DNA from: Sneathiella sp. P13V-1
Lineage (GTDB): Bacteria; Pseudomonadota; Alphaproteobacteria; Sneathiellales; Sneathiellaceae
Reading direction: 5' to 3'
DNA: 64,000 bases
NCBI RefSeq assembly: GCF_015143595.1
Contig: NZ_WYEU01000001.1
Span: 682,001-746,000, forward strand
The notes below the pieces were generated by a model. That model was not told the DNA's origin. It saw only the letters and a list, made by a program, of their open reading frames with translations, and ran no database searches. Positions within the stretch are counted from its first letter, which is position 1, and every line of letters begins with the position of its first letter. Made by a program: the position numbers and the translations under genes. Below are positions 33,856 through 43,159 of this stretch, in pieces.

Positions 33856-35898
33856 TCAGTTCTTCACATCAATGACGATGTTTTCTTCCTGCACAATGGA
33901 AGCGTGCTGCACCACAAGGTCTGCAACCTGACGAGTGCTCATACCGTAATCCCAACCCACGGCGGAAATCGCAGCGACCAGATTTACCGGCACCATTTGG
34001 GAGATAAGCTTGACGTTCACCTCATACTTGCCTGGGCCCGTCAGTTTGTCCGCATCAATGGAATAGTTTGCCCAGCGGTGCCCATTTGGCTCAATACCAA
34101 CCCGGTGCGTCCGCGCAGCCCCCGGCTGACCTGTCAGGATTGTGGAACGTGTGCTTGGGCGCACAAATGGCAGCGGATCCTGAGACCAGTTAATTGGCAA
34201 AACCTGTTCTCTTTCACCACCGCGCAACATCCGGACAAGGAACTTGGATTGCAGGCTAAAAAGCTGACGATCTAGCGGGAGTTCACCGTTATGCACATAC
34301 AATGAGTGGCTGTCCCGCACATCACCATTTGGATCACGATCACCAGAGACAAAAACCGTCTTACCGTCACTGTCTTTCACCGTTATCTGCAGGGCAACAA
34401 GCCGTTCTGCGATAAAGCCTGTCGGGACGTTATGTCCATCTGTGCCGTTGGCCACCTTCACCTTGAAATTCACACCGGTCGTGCTGGCTTTTTCAACGGC
34501 TACATCGTGGATCTGATATCCATTACGCAAAACCTCTAGACGTTTCTCTTCCGCCCATCCCAGTAGATCCAGCTGATCATTGATAATGGCACGCGCATCA
34601 TATCGGTCATCCACAGATGTCCAACGTTCCGGGAAGACCGCATCCTCTGAAACGCTATCTTCAAACTCATCTGTACCCCAACCGGCATCCACGTCAAATT
34701 TCAGCCAATCTCGCAATGTTGCCATCTTCTGGGCTTCGGCGTTGTGTGGGAAAATACCGGGATGAACAATAGAATAGTCAGGCCCCGCGAAATAGTGGTT
34801 CGTCAGTTTCCGTGTTTTCGTTGGCTCACCGCCCACAAGGGCAGCTGGACCTTGATCATATCCACTTTTCACACCCTGGATTTTGCCCATATGGCAATCC
34901 TGACAAGTTGTGCCAGCAGAAGCCGCAGGGGAGTGTTTATATTCACTGAACGCCTCTTCAAGACGGAACCCGTTAAACAGGTTCACATCATGGCAAGTGC
35001 CACAGAAGGCGGGTGTGGTCAGTTGAAAGAATTTCTTGGCCTCAGTATGGATTTTACGGCCGCTTTCCTCGGGTTCTGTCACAACACGATATTGGTCGCG
35101 GTTGTCCAGAACACGCTCCAGCTCCGCATTTCCTTCAGGGCCGAACACCGGTTGCAGAAGGTCACCTTCTTCCAGCGCCACGCGCCCGCTCACCTTACCA
35201 TATGACTTGCTCACACGGTGACAGACCACGCAGGTGATGCCTTCGCGGGATGTGGGGTGACGGTCCAGATTCGAAATAAAGATATCTTCTTCTTTATTCA
35301 TGCCCACTTGATTATGGCAACGAATGCAAAAGTCGCCATTGGTGGAGCTTGTCGCCGCGTTCACTGTCCGCTGCATGGACATGAAAATTGGGCTCAGCTG
35401 AGCATAGGCATGCTGGGAGACAGACCATTCTTTATATTGTTTTGGATGACAGGCTTTACAGGTAGCGGCAGAAGGGTAGCGGTTTTCTTTAAACAGGGCT
35501 TCATGCTCAAGAAGGGCGCGATCCACAACTTCGTCACGATCACCGTCGTCAGTTTCAGCTTTCCGCTCGTCTTTCTCTTCACCGTCATCGTCATCCGACA
35601 AAAGGCTGTCATCATCCTTATCGTCGTCATCGGCAAGAAGACTATCCTCTTTATCTTCGTCATCATCATCAGCAAGGAGGCTATCTTCCTCGTCATCATC
35701 ATCTTCTGCCAGAAGACTGTCTTCATCTTCTTTTGCCGCGATAACAACACCGTCACTGAAACGGAAAAATTCCGGCTTTGCCACTGTCTGCTCACTGGCG
35801 ACAGCTAGTGTGGAAATGGATAGATGACCCATTAACAACATGACAGTTGCCACAAGGCCAGCCACGACTTTCCCAAAGTCTAGCGCTTGCATTCCCAA
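33856..35898 (-). CDS. Pentaheme c-type cytochrome with N-terminal acidic repeats
   Basis: This 680-residue protein has a signal peptide (about residues 1-35). Four acidic repeats of the type DSLLADDDD with a 12-13 residue period (about 58-110) follow, then five CxxCH sites (CKACH, CIRCH, CVVCH, CGTCH, CQDCH; about 147-330). The C-terminal half contains NGTDGHNVPTGFIAERLVALQITVKD, a segment common in periplasmic multihaem cytochromes of the c554 type. It is the first gene of the seven-gene minus-strand cluster, preceded by a 500-bp AT-rich region. The function is electron transfer in or across the periplasm; the donor and acceptor are unknown. Confidence 0.85.
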   Translation of the reverse strand: MGMQALDFGKVVAGLVATVMLLMGHLSISTLAVASEQTVAKPEFFRFSDGVVIAAKEDEDSLLAEDDDDEEDSLLADDDDEDKEDSLLADDDDKDDDSLLSDDDDGEEKDERKAETDDGDRDEVVDRALLEHEALFKENRYPSAATCKACHPKQYKEWSVSQHAYAQLSPIFMSMQRTVNAATSSTNGDFCIRCHNQVGMNKEEDIFISNLDRHPTSREGITCVVCHRVSKSYGKVSGRVALEEGDLLQPVFGPEGNAELERVLDNRDQYRVVTEPEESGRKIHTEAKKFFQLTTPAFCGTCHDVNLFNGFRLEEAFSEYKHSPAASAGTTCQDCHMGKIQGVKSGYDQGPAALVGGEPTKTRKLTNHYFAGPDYSIVHPGIFPHNAEAQKMATLRDWLKFDVDAGWGTDEFEDSVSEDAVFPERWTSVDDRYDARAIINDQLDLLGWAEEKRLEVLRNGYQIHDVAVEKASTTGVNFKVKVANGTDGHNVPTGFIAERLVALQITVKDSDGKTVFVSGDRDPNGDVRDSHSLYVHNGELPLDRQLFSLQSKFLVRMLRGGEREQVLPINWSQDPLPFVRPSTRSTILTGQPGAARTHRVGIEPNGHRWANYSIDADKLTGPGKYEVNVKLISQMVPVNLVAAISAVGWDYGMSTRQVADLVVQHASIVQEENIVIDVKN
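35575..35730 (-). repeat. DSLLADDDD repeats inside the pentaheme gene
   Basis: Four tandem coding repeats with a 12-13 codon period carry the core Ser-Leu-Leu-(Ala/Ser)-acidic. They resemble in character, but not in sequence, the acidic insert of the decaheme protein. Confidence 0.85.
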
Positions 35899-36398
35899 TA
35901 TCCCTGGTTCGCTTTTGATTACTTCTGCACCAAAAGGAACTTAACATGGCGCTAGCGATACACCCCTAAAGATTGTATTGATCGCGACCATCTCATAGCT
36001 CATTCATCAGAGGAACTGCCGCTTAATTACCCAATATTTAATTAAACGACTGAGGCCTCTCTCCCATAACGTCTTTATTGTTAATCCCCTCACGCCGTTC
36101 TGCAAAATTTTTTATTTTAATTTTGCACTAACAATTTACTTGAAATTTATAATTGTCATTTATTTTCAATAGCATGAAATTATATTAGTATTAATTTCCA
36201 TAATGCATACTATGCTTTTTTTATCTGATCGAAACACTATTTCCACACAATCCGAAGTCCTTTGAACGATTTAGTCACACACCATAAATAGAAAAGGTCT
36301 ACTGACTCACCCACATGCATAAAATTAATTGCAATTCCCATATATTGATGATTATCTAAACACCACGCTTTTAGGTTGAGAAAACAAAGATACATTAC
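35899..36398. other. 500-bp AT-rich intergenic region between divergent units
   Basis: No convincing gene is present. It separates the starts of the multiheme cluster (leftward) and the STM3941-like pair (rightward), so promoters for both should lie here. It holds an inverted repeat at 36101-36127 and a weak FNR-like half-site TTGAT at 35978-35982 without a good second half. Confidence 0.7.
36101..36127. repeat. Inverted repeat in the AT-rich intergenic region
   Basis: Perfect 9-bp arms, TGCAAAATT (36101-36109) and AATTTTGCA (36119-36127), flank a 9-bp AT spacer. It could be a dimeric regulator site or a weak hairpin. There is no GC-rich stem as expected for a terminator. Confidence 0.5.
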
Positions 36399-36971
36399 AT
36401 GGAAGAAACGGAAATACCCAGAAGCAGGTTTAAGGGTGAGCTGCTACTTTTTGCCAGCTTCATTATGATCCTGATATTGGCGTGGTCTTTGTTTAACGCT
36501 CCAGAATTTCTGAATTCCGGGCATAAAAAAGCGCTGGTGATTTATTTTGCACCTTTTGGAATTCTGATATTTGGGTATCTGGGAGTTAAGGCACTCAAAG
36601 ACCAGTTTAGAGACGATCCCTATTACATCCTGTCGAGCAAAGGGATATTGGATTTAGGAACTGCTCCTGATGAGTTCTTTTTACCTTGGTCCGAGATCAC
36701 CAAAATTGAACTGGAAAGTTTTAGGCATTCCAGAAAAATAGCTATCACACTTCGAGACCCTAAAAAGGTCCAGCGAAAACTTAGAGGACTTCAAAAGTTT
36801 TTCCATATGCTGGGTAAGCCCTTTATAGGTAAGCATCTAATCTTCGCGGCCAATTTAACAACTTATTCCCACAAAGAGCTTTACGAACTCATGGTTCAGT
36901 ATTTTAACGCCAGCCAACAACAAGAAACTCCTCCGCAACGCGAAAAGGAACTCACGGGTGTCTGGAGCTAA
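36399..36971 (+). CDS. STM3941-family membrane protein, copy 1
   Basis: This 190-residue protein has two membrane helices near the N-terminus (about residues 13-34 and 46-66). A soluble part follows with a PWSEI segment after ILDLGTAPDEFFL, the pattern of the STM3941 family (a PH-like fold is likely). Function in the family is not established. It is followed 38 bp on by a diverged copy (37010-37564), and the two lie between the multiheme cluster and nosR. Confidence 0.68.
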   Translation: MEETEIPRSRFKGELLLFASFIMILILAWSLFNAPEFLNSGHKKALVIYFAPFGILIFGYLGVKALKDQFRDDPYYILSSKGILDLGTAPDEFFLPWSEITKIELESFRHSRKIAITLRDPKKVQRKLRGLQKFFHMLGKPFIGKHLIFAANLTTYSHKELYELMVQYFNASQQQETPPQREKELTGVWS

Positions 36972-37009
36972 TCAATATTTGCTTCAACCAACAACTCACG
37001 GGATCATTG

Positions 37010-37564
37010 ATGGAAGAAACACTGGTTTACCGGAGTAAGATCAAGTCTCTGCTTTTATTGATCGGTTCCATAGGATTTGTTTTGGTCTGCTTATGGGTAC
37101 TTTCTTTTCTGTTCACTGAAGAGGAGTTACCGCGCAAAGGAGCTTTTGCCACTATTGTTGCGCCGTTTGGAATTGTCTTCTTTGGTTACTGTGCCATCAT
37201 TGCCTTCAGACACGTGCTGAATAATCGCCCATTTTTTATATTGAACTCAGCTGGTTTACTGGATCAGGGAACGAGAAAAAGTGAGCTATTCATTCCTTGG
37301 TCAGAGGTCAATGAAATCATCCTCAGCAAACTACGCGGAAATAAGATAATCATTGTTGAGGTTAAAGATCCTCACAAATTAAACCAATCAGCAAGCAGTT
37401 TTGATAAGTTTCTGAGCAGCGCCAATAGTATGGTTGGTTACGATCACCCAGTTTTCTCCGCCAATGCCACGACACTTTCAAACCAAGAGCTGTATGACTT
37501 GTTCAACAAGTATTTTGACGCCTATAAGCAGCAAAACAGAGAAACCGACACTCAGCCCAAATAA
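37010..37564 (+). CDS. STM3941-family membrane protein, copy 2
   Basis: This 184-residue protein is a paralogue of the preceding gene: a short N-terminus (MEETLVYRSKIKSL), two helices, then GLLDQGTRKSELFIPWSEVNEI matching GILDLGTAPDEFFLPWSEITKI there, and a similar ending around TLSNQELYDLFNKYFDAY. Start is ATG 37010. Function unknown. It ends 15 bp before the NnrR-type palindrome of the nosR promoter. Confidence 0.68.
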   Translation: MEETLVYRSKIKSLLLLIGSIGFVLVCLWVLSFLFTEEELPRKGAFATIVAPFGIVFFGYCAIIAFRHVLNNRPFFILNSAGLLDQGTRKSELFIPWSEVNEIILSKLRGNKIIIVEVKDPHKLNQSASSFDKFLSSANSMVGYDHPVFSANATTLSNQELYDLFNKYFDAYKQQNRETDTQPK

Positions 37565-37578
37565 GAATCTGCGCTGAG

Positions 37579-37594
37579 TTTGCGAAATCGCAAA
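37579..37594. promoter_or_regulatory. NnrR-type palindrome upstream of nosR
   Basis: TTTGCG-AAAT-CGCAAA is a perfect 16-bp palindrome centred 123 bp before the nosR start. It matches the TTTGCG-N4-CGCAAA pattern of NO-responsive Crp/Fnr regulators of the NnrR group. The Crp/Fnr gene at 46490-47179 is a natural candidate to bind it. Confidence 0.78.
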
Positions 37595-37709
37595 TAACGG
37601 ATTTTTGAAATCCATACATTGATAGCCCAAAGAGACTAGCCACCGGTTTATCCGATTTGGCCAGCTTCATACTCACAAGTCATAACCGATGGGTAAGTAG
37701 GGCATAGCG

Positions 37710-39938
37710 ATGAGCAGCTTTGGTAAATATGTACAACTCCCCCTGATTTGGGCGTTCTTTTCCCTAATGATGGCGCTGGCGTTACCGGCTGAAAGCGCCG
37801 CGACCCCGAGTATCAAAACTGCCCTTAAAACATCTGCTGTTGGCGATTACTTCCCGGACGCAAAAAAATGGGAAGAGGCTGTTGGTGGCCTGCCTATCTA
37901 CGCGGCCAAAAATGGCGGCGAAACCGTTGGCTATGCATTCTTAAACACTGATTTCGTCGGGGCGATCGGATATTCAGGCAAACCTATTGTTGTCCTGGTT
38001 GTGATGGATCCTACCGGCAAAATCGTCGGGGCGAAGCTGGTTCATCATACAGAACCTATTATCCTCTCGGGTATTCCAGAACAGAAAATCATCGACTTTA
38101 TTGACGGGTATGTTGGCACAGATATCTTGACCGTCGCCCGCGAAAAAGGGGGGGAGCCGCCGCCTGTTGATATCGTCTCAGGTGCAACCGTGACCATCAT
38201 GGTCATCGATGACAGTATCAAACGGGCGGCTGTTCGCGTGGCAAAAGCACTTGAGATCGGCGGCCTTTCCAATGAAGACCAATCCTTAAAAGCCAAAAGA
38301 ACACTTATCCCAGCAGATAAGGAGATTCTGGACTGGGATACCATGATTGGAAATGGATCCGTTCGCAGACTTCTTCTGAATGTCAAGGACGTAAATGCCG
38401 GCTTTGAAGAGCAGGGCAATCCCAAAGCCATCAGAAGGCGTGAACGCGGTAACCATCAGGACGTTTACATCGACTTATATGTCGCCTCACTGGCGGTCCC
38501 TGAAGTAGCGCGCAGTCTTCTTGGTGAAAACGAATATAAAAACTACCTGAAAAAACTGAAACCGGGACAGAACGCGTTTCTCGTTATGGGAACGGGCCGC
38601 TATTCCTTCCGCGGCTCCGGATATGTACGCGGTGGTATTTTTGACCGTTTTCATATTGTTCAGGATGGCGAAGCCATTCGCTTTAAAGACCGTCTTTACA
38701 AAAATCTAGGCCGGGTTGAAGCTGAAAACGCACCAGAATTGAAGGAAGTTGGGCTTTTCTACGCCTCCCCTGACATTATTTTCAACCCTGCCGAACCTTG
38801 GCAGCTACAACTTCTGGTTCAAAGGGCTATTGGCGCCCTTGAAAAGGTCTTCATTACTTATGACCTATCCTATCAACTGCCTGATCAGTATGTAAAAGTT
38901 GAAGCCCCTGCGGCCCCTCCTGTTGCCGTTGCAAACACACGCAGCAGTGAAGAGATTGCCGCCGCGAATGCCCTTTGGCAGCGCATCTGGATGCAAAAAT
39001 TGCCTGAAATTGGCATCCTGGTTGGCGCAATTGCTCTGCTGACAATTCTGTTCTTTGTGCAAAATCAGGTGGTCAAACACAGCGTTCTAACCGACAGAAT
39101 TCGAATTTTCTTCCTGCTGTTTACTCTGTTCTGGATTGGCTTCTATGCACAGGCCCAACTGTCCGTGGTTAATGTGTTCGTCTTTGCCAATGCACTATTG
39201 ACTGATTTCCAATGGCAGTTTTTCCTGATGGAGCCTTTGATCTTCATCCTATGGTGTTCTGTTGCAGTCTCGCTTCTTTTCTGGGGTCGCGGTGCTTTTT
39301 GCGGCTGGCTTTGCCCCTTTGGCGCTCTGCAGGAACTGACCAACAAACTGGCCCGCTTCGCAGGTGTTAAACAGATCACCGTTCCCTGGTGGTTGCATGA
39401 ACGGCTATGGCCCATCAAATACATCATCTTTCTGGCCCTTCTTGGTATCTCCGTCTATTCCCTGCACCTTGCTGAAACTCTGTCAGAGATAGAACCTTTC
39501 CGCACATCCATAGTGCTTCGCTTCATGCGCGGATGGCCATATCTGATGTTTGTGTTCTCACTTCTGGCAGCAGGCCTCTTTATCGAAAGATTTTACTGCC
39601 GGTACCTCTGCCCCCTTGGTGCGGCACTAGCGATCCCCGGCAAACTGGCCATGTTCAACTGGCTCAAACGCTATCGCAACTGTGGGGACCCCTGCCAGAA
39701 ATGTGCACAGGACTGCATGGTTCAAGCGATTGATCCGCAAGGCAACATAAATCCAAATGAATGCCTGCACTGCCTGAACTGCCAACAACTCTACTACGAT
39801 CAGGACGCCTGCCCTGTCGTCATACACGCATTAGCCAAGGCTCGGAAATCCGACCCAAAGGCCAAAAAAGATGTTGCGGACAACGATGCGCAATATAGAA
39901 GGCCGCGGCGCCTCAATCAGCCACGACCTTATGAATAA
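37710..39938 (+). CDS. nosR: NosR, FMN and Fe-S membrane protein for N2O respiration
   Basis: This 742-residue protein has a signal/anchor and a periplasmic FMN-binding domain with SGATVT (157-162), the flavinylation motif in which the last Thr carries FMN. About five membrane helices follow (from about 430), with two CxxxCP motifs (FCGWLCP and YCRYLCP), and then a cytoplasmic 4Fe-4S domain (CGDPCQKCAQDC and CLHCLNC). This is the full NosR layout. It passes electrons from quinol or other donors to NosZ and is needed for nos expression and activity. nosZ follows 35 bp downstream; the NosX-type flavin transferase that should modify it is encoded in the same operon. Confidence 0.95.
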   Translation: MSSFGKYVQLPLIWAFFSLMMALALPAESAATPSIKTALKTSAVGDYFPDAKKWEEAVGGLPIYAAKNGGETVGYAFLNTDFVGAIGYSGKPIVVLVVMDPTGKIVGAKLVHHTEPIILSGIPEQKIIDFIDGYVGTDILTVAREKGGEPPPVDIVSGATVTIMVIDDSIKRAAVRVAKALEIGGLSNEDQSLKAKRTLIPADKEILDWDTMIGNGSVRRLLLNVKDVNAGFEEQGNPKAIRRRERGNHQDVYIDLYVASLAVPEVARSLLGENEYKNYLKKLKPGQNAFLVMGTGRYSFRGSGYVRGGIFDRFHIVQDGEAIRFKDRLYKNLGRVEAENAPELKEVGLFYASPDIIFNPAEPWQLQLLVQRAIGALEKVFITYDLSYQLPDQYVKVEAPAAPPVAVANTRSSEEIAAANALWQRIWMQKLPEIGILVGAIALLTILFFVQNQVVKHSVLTDRIRIFFLLFTLFWIGFYAQAQLSVVNVFVFANALLTDFQWQFFLMEPLIFILWCSVAVSLLFWGRGAFCGWLCPFGALQELTNKLARFAGVKQITVPWWLHERLWPIKYIIFLALLGISVYSLHLAETLSEIEPFRTSIVLRFMRGWPYLMFVFSLLAAGLFIERFYCRYLCPLGAALAIPGKLAMFNWLKRYRNCGDPCQKCAQDCMVQAIDPQGNINPNECLHCLNCQQLYYDQDACPVVIHALAKARKSDPKAKKDVADNDAQYRRPRRLNQPRPYE

Positions 39939-39973
39939 GTTCTCAAAACGATGTTTGAAACTGGAGAATTAAG

Positions 39974-41875
39974 ATGAAAGATGACGCAGAAAAAATCGCT
40001 GATGTATCACGCCGATCTCTGCTGGGAGGGTCAGCTGCTATAGCTGGTCTTGGGGCACTAAGTGGAGCCGCAGTTCTGTCGACGCCAAATGTGGCAAAGG
40101 CAGCAACGGGGTCAGGTGCCGTCGCTCCAGGAGATTTGGATGAATATTATGGCTTCTGGAGTGGTGGACAATCAGGCGAGGTTCGTATCCTCGGCATTCC
40201 ATCCATGCGGGAGCTGATGCGCATTCCAGTGTTTAATCGCTGTAGCGCAACAGGTTGGGGGCAAACTGACGAAAGCGTCAAGATCCTGACCGAAAACATG
40301 CTTCCACATGAAAAAGAATTTTGGAAAGACAAAGGTGGTTTCCCGCTAAATGGCGACACGCACCACCCACACATGTCTTTCACCGACGGGTCCTATGATG
40401 GGCGTTACATCTGGGTAAATGACAAGGCCAACACACGTGTTGCCCGTATCCGCTGCGATATCATGAAAGTGGATAAGATCATTTCCATCCCGAACGCAGC
40501 CGATATCCACGGTTTGCGCCCACAGAAATTCCCGAAAACGAAATATGTTTTCGCCAATGGTGAACACCGGGTACCTCTACCAAATGACGGTACTGTTCTG
40601 GATGATCCATCCAAATACCATGCTGTCTTCTCAGCCGTTGACGGTGAGAAAATGGAGGTTGCGTGGCAGGTGATCGTCGACGGTAACCTGGATAACGTCG
40701 AAGCCGACTATCAGGGCAAATACGCCATCTCAAGCTGTTACAACTCTGAAGAAGGTGTGACCCTTGCGGAAATGACATCGAACGAGCAGGACTGGTGTGT
40801 TGTGTTTGACATTGCTGCCATTGAAGACGGCGTTGCCAAAGGTGATTTTAAAACCTATGACGGCGGTGTTCCTGTTCTGGATGGTCGTAAAGGGTCACGC
40901 TATACACGTTACATCCCGATCTCTAACAGCCCACATGGCGTAAACGCCTCGCCAGATGGCAAATACATGATGATCAACGGTAAACTGTCACCAACAGTAT
41001 CTGTGATCGAAATGGCGAAACTGCCTGATCTATTTGCTGACAAAATCAAACCTCGTGATGCGGTAGTTGCAGAACCTGAACTGGGTCTTGGTCCACTTCA
41101 CACGGCCTTTGACGGTCGCGGTAATGCCTACACCACACTATTCCTGGACAGTCAGATTTGTAAGTGGAATGTGGACAAAGCGGTTCGCAAATTTGCAGGT
41201 GAAGACGTGGATCCGATCATTGAGAAACTGGATGTTCAATATCAGCCAGGCCACAACCACACCTCCATGGGTGAGACCAGCAAGGCCGATGGTAAATGGC
41301 TTGTCTCTTTGAACAAGTTCTCCAAAGACCGTTACATCAATGTAGGTCCGCTGAAACCTGAAAACGAACAGCTGATTGATATTTCAGGTGACAAAATGAA
41401 AATCGTTCATGACGGTCCAACATTTGCGGAACCTCATGACTGTATCATCGTTCATCGCTCTGTTGTGAACCCAAATCAGGTTTATGACCGTAACGATCCA
41501 ACCTTTGATCTTGCCAAAGCCCGCGCGAAAGCAGACGGCATTGAAGATCTGGAGTATGCGGAACAAGTTGTCCGCGATGGCAATAAAGTTCGTGTCTATA
41601 TGTTCTCTGCGGCCCCTAATTTCTCACTTGAGAAATTTACGGTGAAACAAGGGGACGAGGTGACCATCACCATCACAAATATTGACGATGTGGATGACCT
41701 TTCACACGGCTTTACAATCTCCAACTACGGCGTTGCTATGGAAATCAGTCCACAGCAAACCGCATCCGTCACCTTCAAGGCAGATATGCCAGGTGTTCAC
41801 TGGTTCTATTGCCAGTGGTTCTGCCATGCATTGCATATGGAAATGCGCGGCCGGATGTTCGTGGAGCCTAAATAA
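39974..41875 (+). CDS. nosZ: Nitrous-oxide reductase, clade I
   Basis: This 633-residue enzyme reduces N2O to N2 in the periplasm. It has a Tat signal ([15 protein letters not shown], about residues 12-26), which marks clade I, then a seven-bladed propeller whose His residues ([12 protein letters not shown] near 130 and later HGV, HTA, HNHTS and EPHD segments) hold the CuZ cluster. A C-terminal cupredoxin domain carries the CuA ligands C613, C617, H621 and M624. All landmarks are intact. An aGAGAATT-like ribosome site precedes the ATG. It is followed without a gap by nosD. Confidence 0.97.
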   Translation: MKDDAEKIADVSRRSLLGGSAAIAGLGALSGAAVLSTPNVAKAATGSGAVAPGDLDEYYGFWSGGQSGEVRILGIPSMRELMRIPVFNRCSATGWGQTDESVKILTENMLPHEKEFWKDKGGFPLNGDTHHPHMSFTDGSYDGRYIWVNDKANTRVARIRCDIMKVDKIISIPNAADIHGLRPQKFPKTKYVFANGEHRVPLPNDGTVLDDPSKYHAVFSAVDGEKMEVAWQVIVDGNLDNVEADYQGKYAISSCYNSEEGVTLAEMTSNEQDWCVVFDIAAIEDGVAKGDFKTYDGGVPVLDGRKGSRYTRYIPISNSPHGVNASPDGKYMMINGKLSPTVSVIEMAKLPDLFADKIKPRDAVVAEPELGLGPLHTAFDGRGNAYTTLFLDSQICKWNVDKAVRKFAGEDVDPIIEKLDVQYQPGHNHTSMGETSKADGKWLVSLNKFSKDRYINVGPLKPENEQLIDISGDKMKIVHDGPTFAEPHDCIIVHRSVVNPNQVYDRNDPTFDLAKARAKADGIEDLEYAEQVVRDGNKVRVYMFSAAPNFSLEKFTVKQGDEVTITITNIDDVDDLSHGFTISNYGVAMEISPQQTASVTFKADMPGVHWFYCQWFCHALHMEMRGRMFVEPK

Positions 41876-43159
41876 ATGACGAAACGCCCTGGAAATCTCT
41901 GGCGGGGCAAATGGGGTGCGGCAGCAGTTTTTGCTGTCGCCCTCCTCCTCACGCCGAATATCGCCCTGTCGAAATCAGTTATCGTCGATGGGTCCTTAAC
42001 GACCGCCCTTCATGAAGCAGCTGATGGTGATATTTTGCGTCTAAAACAAGGTGTCTATGAAGGCCCTTTTGTGATCGACAAGTCCATCAAGATCATTGGT
42101 GATCGTGGTGTCACCTTAAAAGGACATGATCAGGGAACCGTTGTCCGGGTTCTCGCCCCCAATGTCACGCTCAAGAATTTGAAAATCACTGGGTCCGGAA
42201 TTTCACTCGCCGAACAGAACAGTGGTATTTTTCTGGATAAAACAGCCGAAAATGCAGTTGTCGAAAATAATCAGGTCGAAAATAACCTGATCGGAATTTA
42301 TGTATCCGGCGCGAAAAACAGCATGGTTCGCAATAACCACATCATTGGCCGTCAGGACCTTCGTATTAACGAGAGGGGCAACGGCATACAGATCTGGAAC
42401 GCGCCCGGGACCATCATTGAAAAGAACACCATTGAATTTGGTCGGGACGGTATTTTCGTTACCACCAGCAAGAAAAACATCTTCCGCGGAAATATCCTCA
42501 AAAACCTGCGTTTTGCCATTCACTACATGTACACAAACCGAAGCGAGGTGAGCGATAATATCTCCATCGGTAATCACATTGGTTATGCGTTGATGTCTTC
42601 CACCCATTTGAAGGTTAAAAACAACCTGTCATCTGGTGATCGGGATCGTGGTTTCCTGTTTAATTACACAAACAGGGTTAAAATGACCGAAAATGTCGTC
42701 CGCGGTGGGCCGGAAAAATGCATCTTCATCTATAATTCCAACAAAAATGAATTTACAGAAAATGTACTTTCCGACTGCCTGATCGGCATTCATTTTACCG
42801 CAGGATCTGAACGGAATGTTATTTCCGGCAATGCTTTTGTCGGCAATCAAACTCAAGTGAAATATGTGGGCACCAGATGGCTTGAATGGTCCAAAGACGG
42901 TGTTGGCAACCATTGGTCTGATCATGTGGCGTTTGATCTGGACAAGAACGGTGTTGCCGACAGCGTCTATCGCCCCAACGACCTGACAGATCAGATTATC
43001 TGGAAATATCCATCTGCAAGACTGTTGATGAATAGCCCAGCCGTACAAGTCCTGAAATATGCACAAAGTAATTTCCCTGCCCTGCACCCCGGTGGTGTTG
43101 TGGACAGTGCGCCTCTCATGCAGATGCCTGAAAAACTGGCGAAAAAGGCTCAGAAATGA
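41876..43159 (+). CDS. nosD: NosD, periplasmic copper-cluster assembly protein
   Basis: This 427-residue protein has a signal peptide (about residues 1-34) and a right-handed parallel beta-helix made of repeated NxI/NxV units such as NNLIGIYVSG and KNIFRGNIL, with FLDKTAENAVVENN. NosD works with the NosFY ABC transporter to build the CuZ centre of NosZ. It starts directly after the nosZ stop, and its TGA overlaps nosF by 4 bp. Confidence 0.95.
   Translation: MTKRPGNLWRGKWGAAAVFAVALLLTPNIALSKSVIVDGSLTTALHEAADGDILRLKQGVYEGPFVIDKSIKIIGDRGVTLKGHDQGTVVRVLAPNVTLKNLKITGSGISLAEQNSGIFLDKTAENAVVENNQVENNLIGIYVSGAKNSMVRNNHIIGRQDLRINERGNGIQIWNAPGTIIEKNTIEFGRDGIFVTTSKKNIFRGNILKNLRFAIHYMYTNRSEVSDNISIGNHIGYALMSSTHLKVKNNLSSGDRDRGFLFNYTNRVKMTENVVRGGPEKCIFIYNSNKNEFTENVLSDCLIGIHFTAGSERNVISGNAFVGNQTQVKYVGTRWLEWSKDGVGNHWSDHVAFDLDKNGVADSVYRPNDLTDQIIWKYPSARLLMNSPAVQVLKYAQSNFPALHPGGVVDSAPLMQMPEKLAKKAQK

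Noticed and set aside
35218-35808. A hydrophobic 196-codon plus-strand frame over the pentaheme gene
   Set aside because: It is the antisense of the acidic repeat (Asp/Glu codons read as Ile/Val/Phe) and is explained by that composition.
35978-35991. TTGAT-CGCG-ACCAT as an FNR site for the multiheme cluster
   Set aside because: Only one half-site matches; the second half has two mismatches out of five, so it is not supported.
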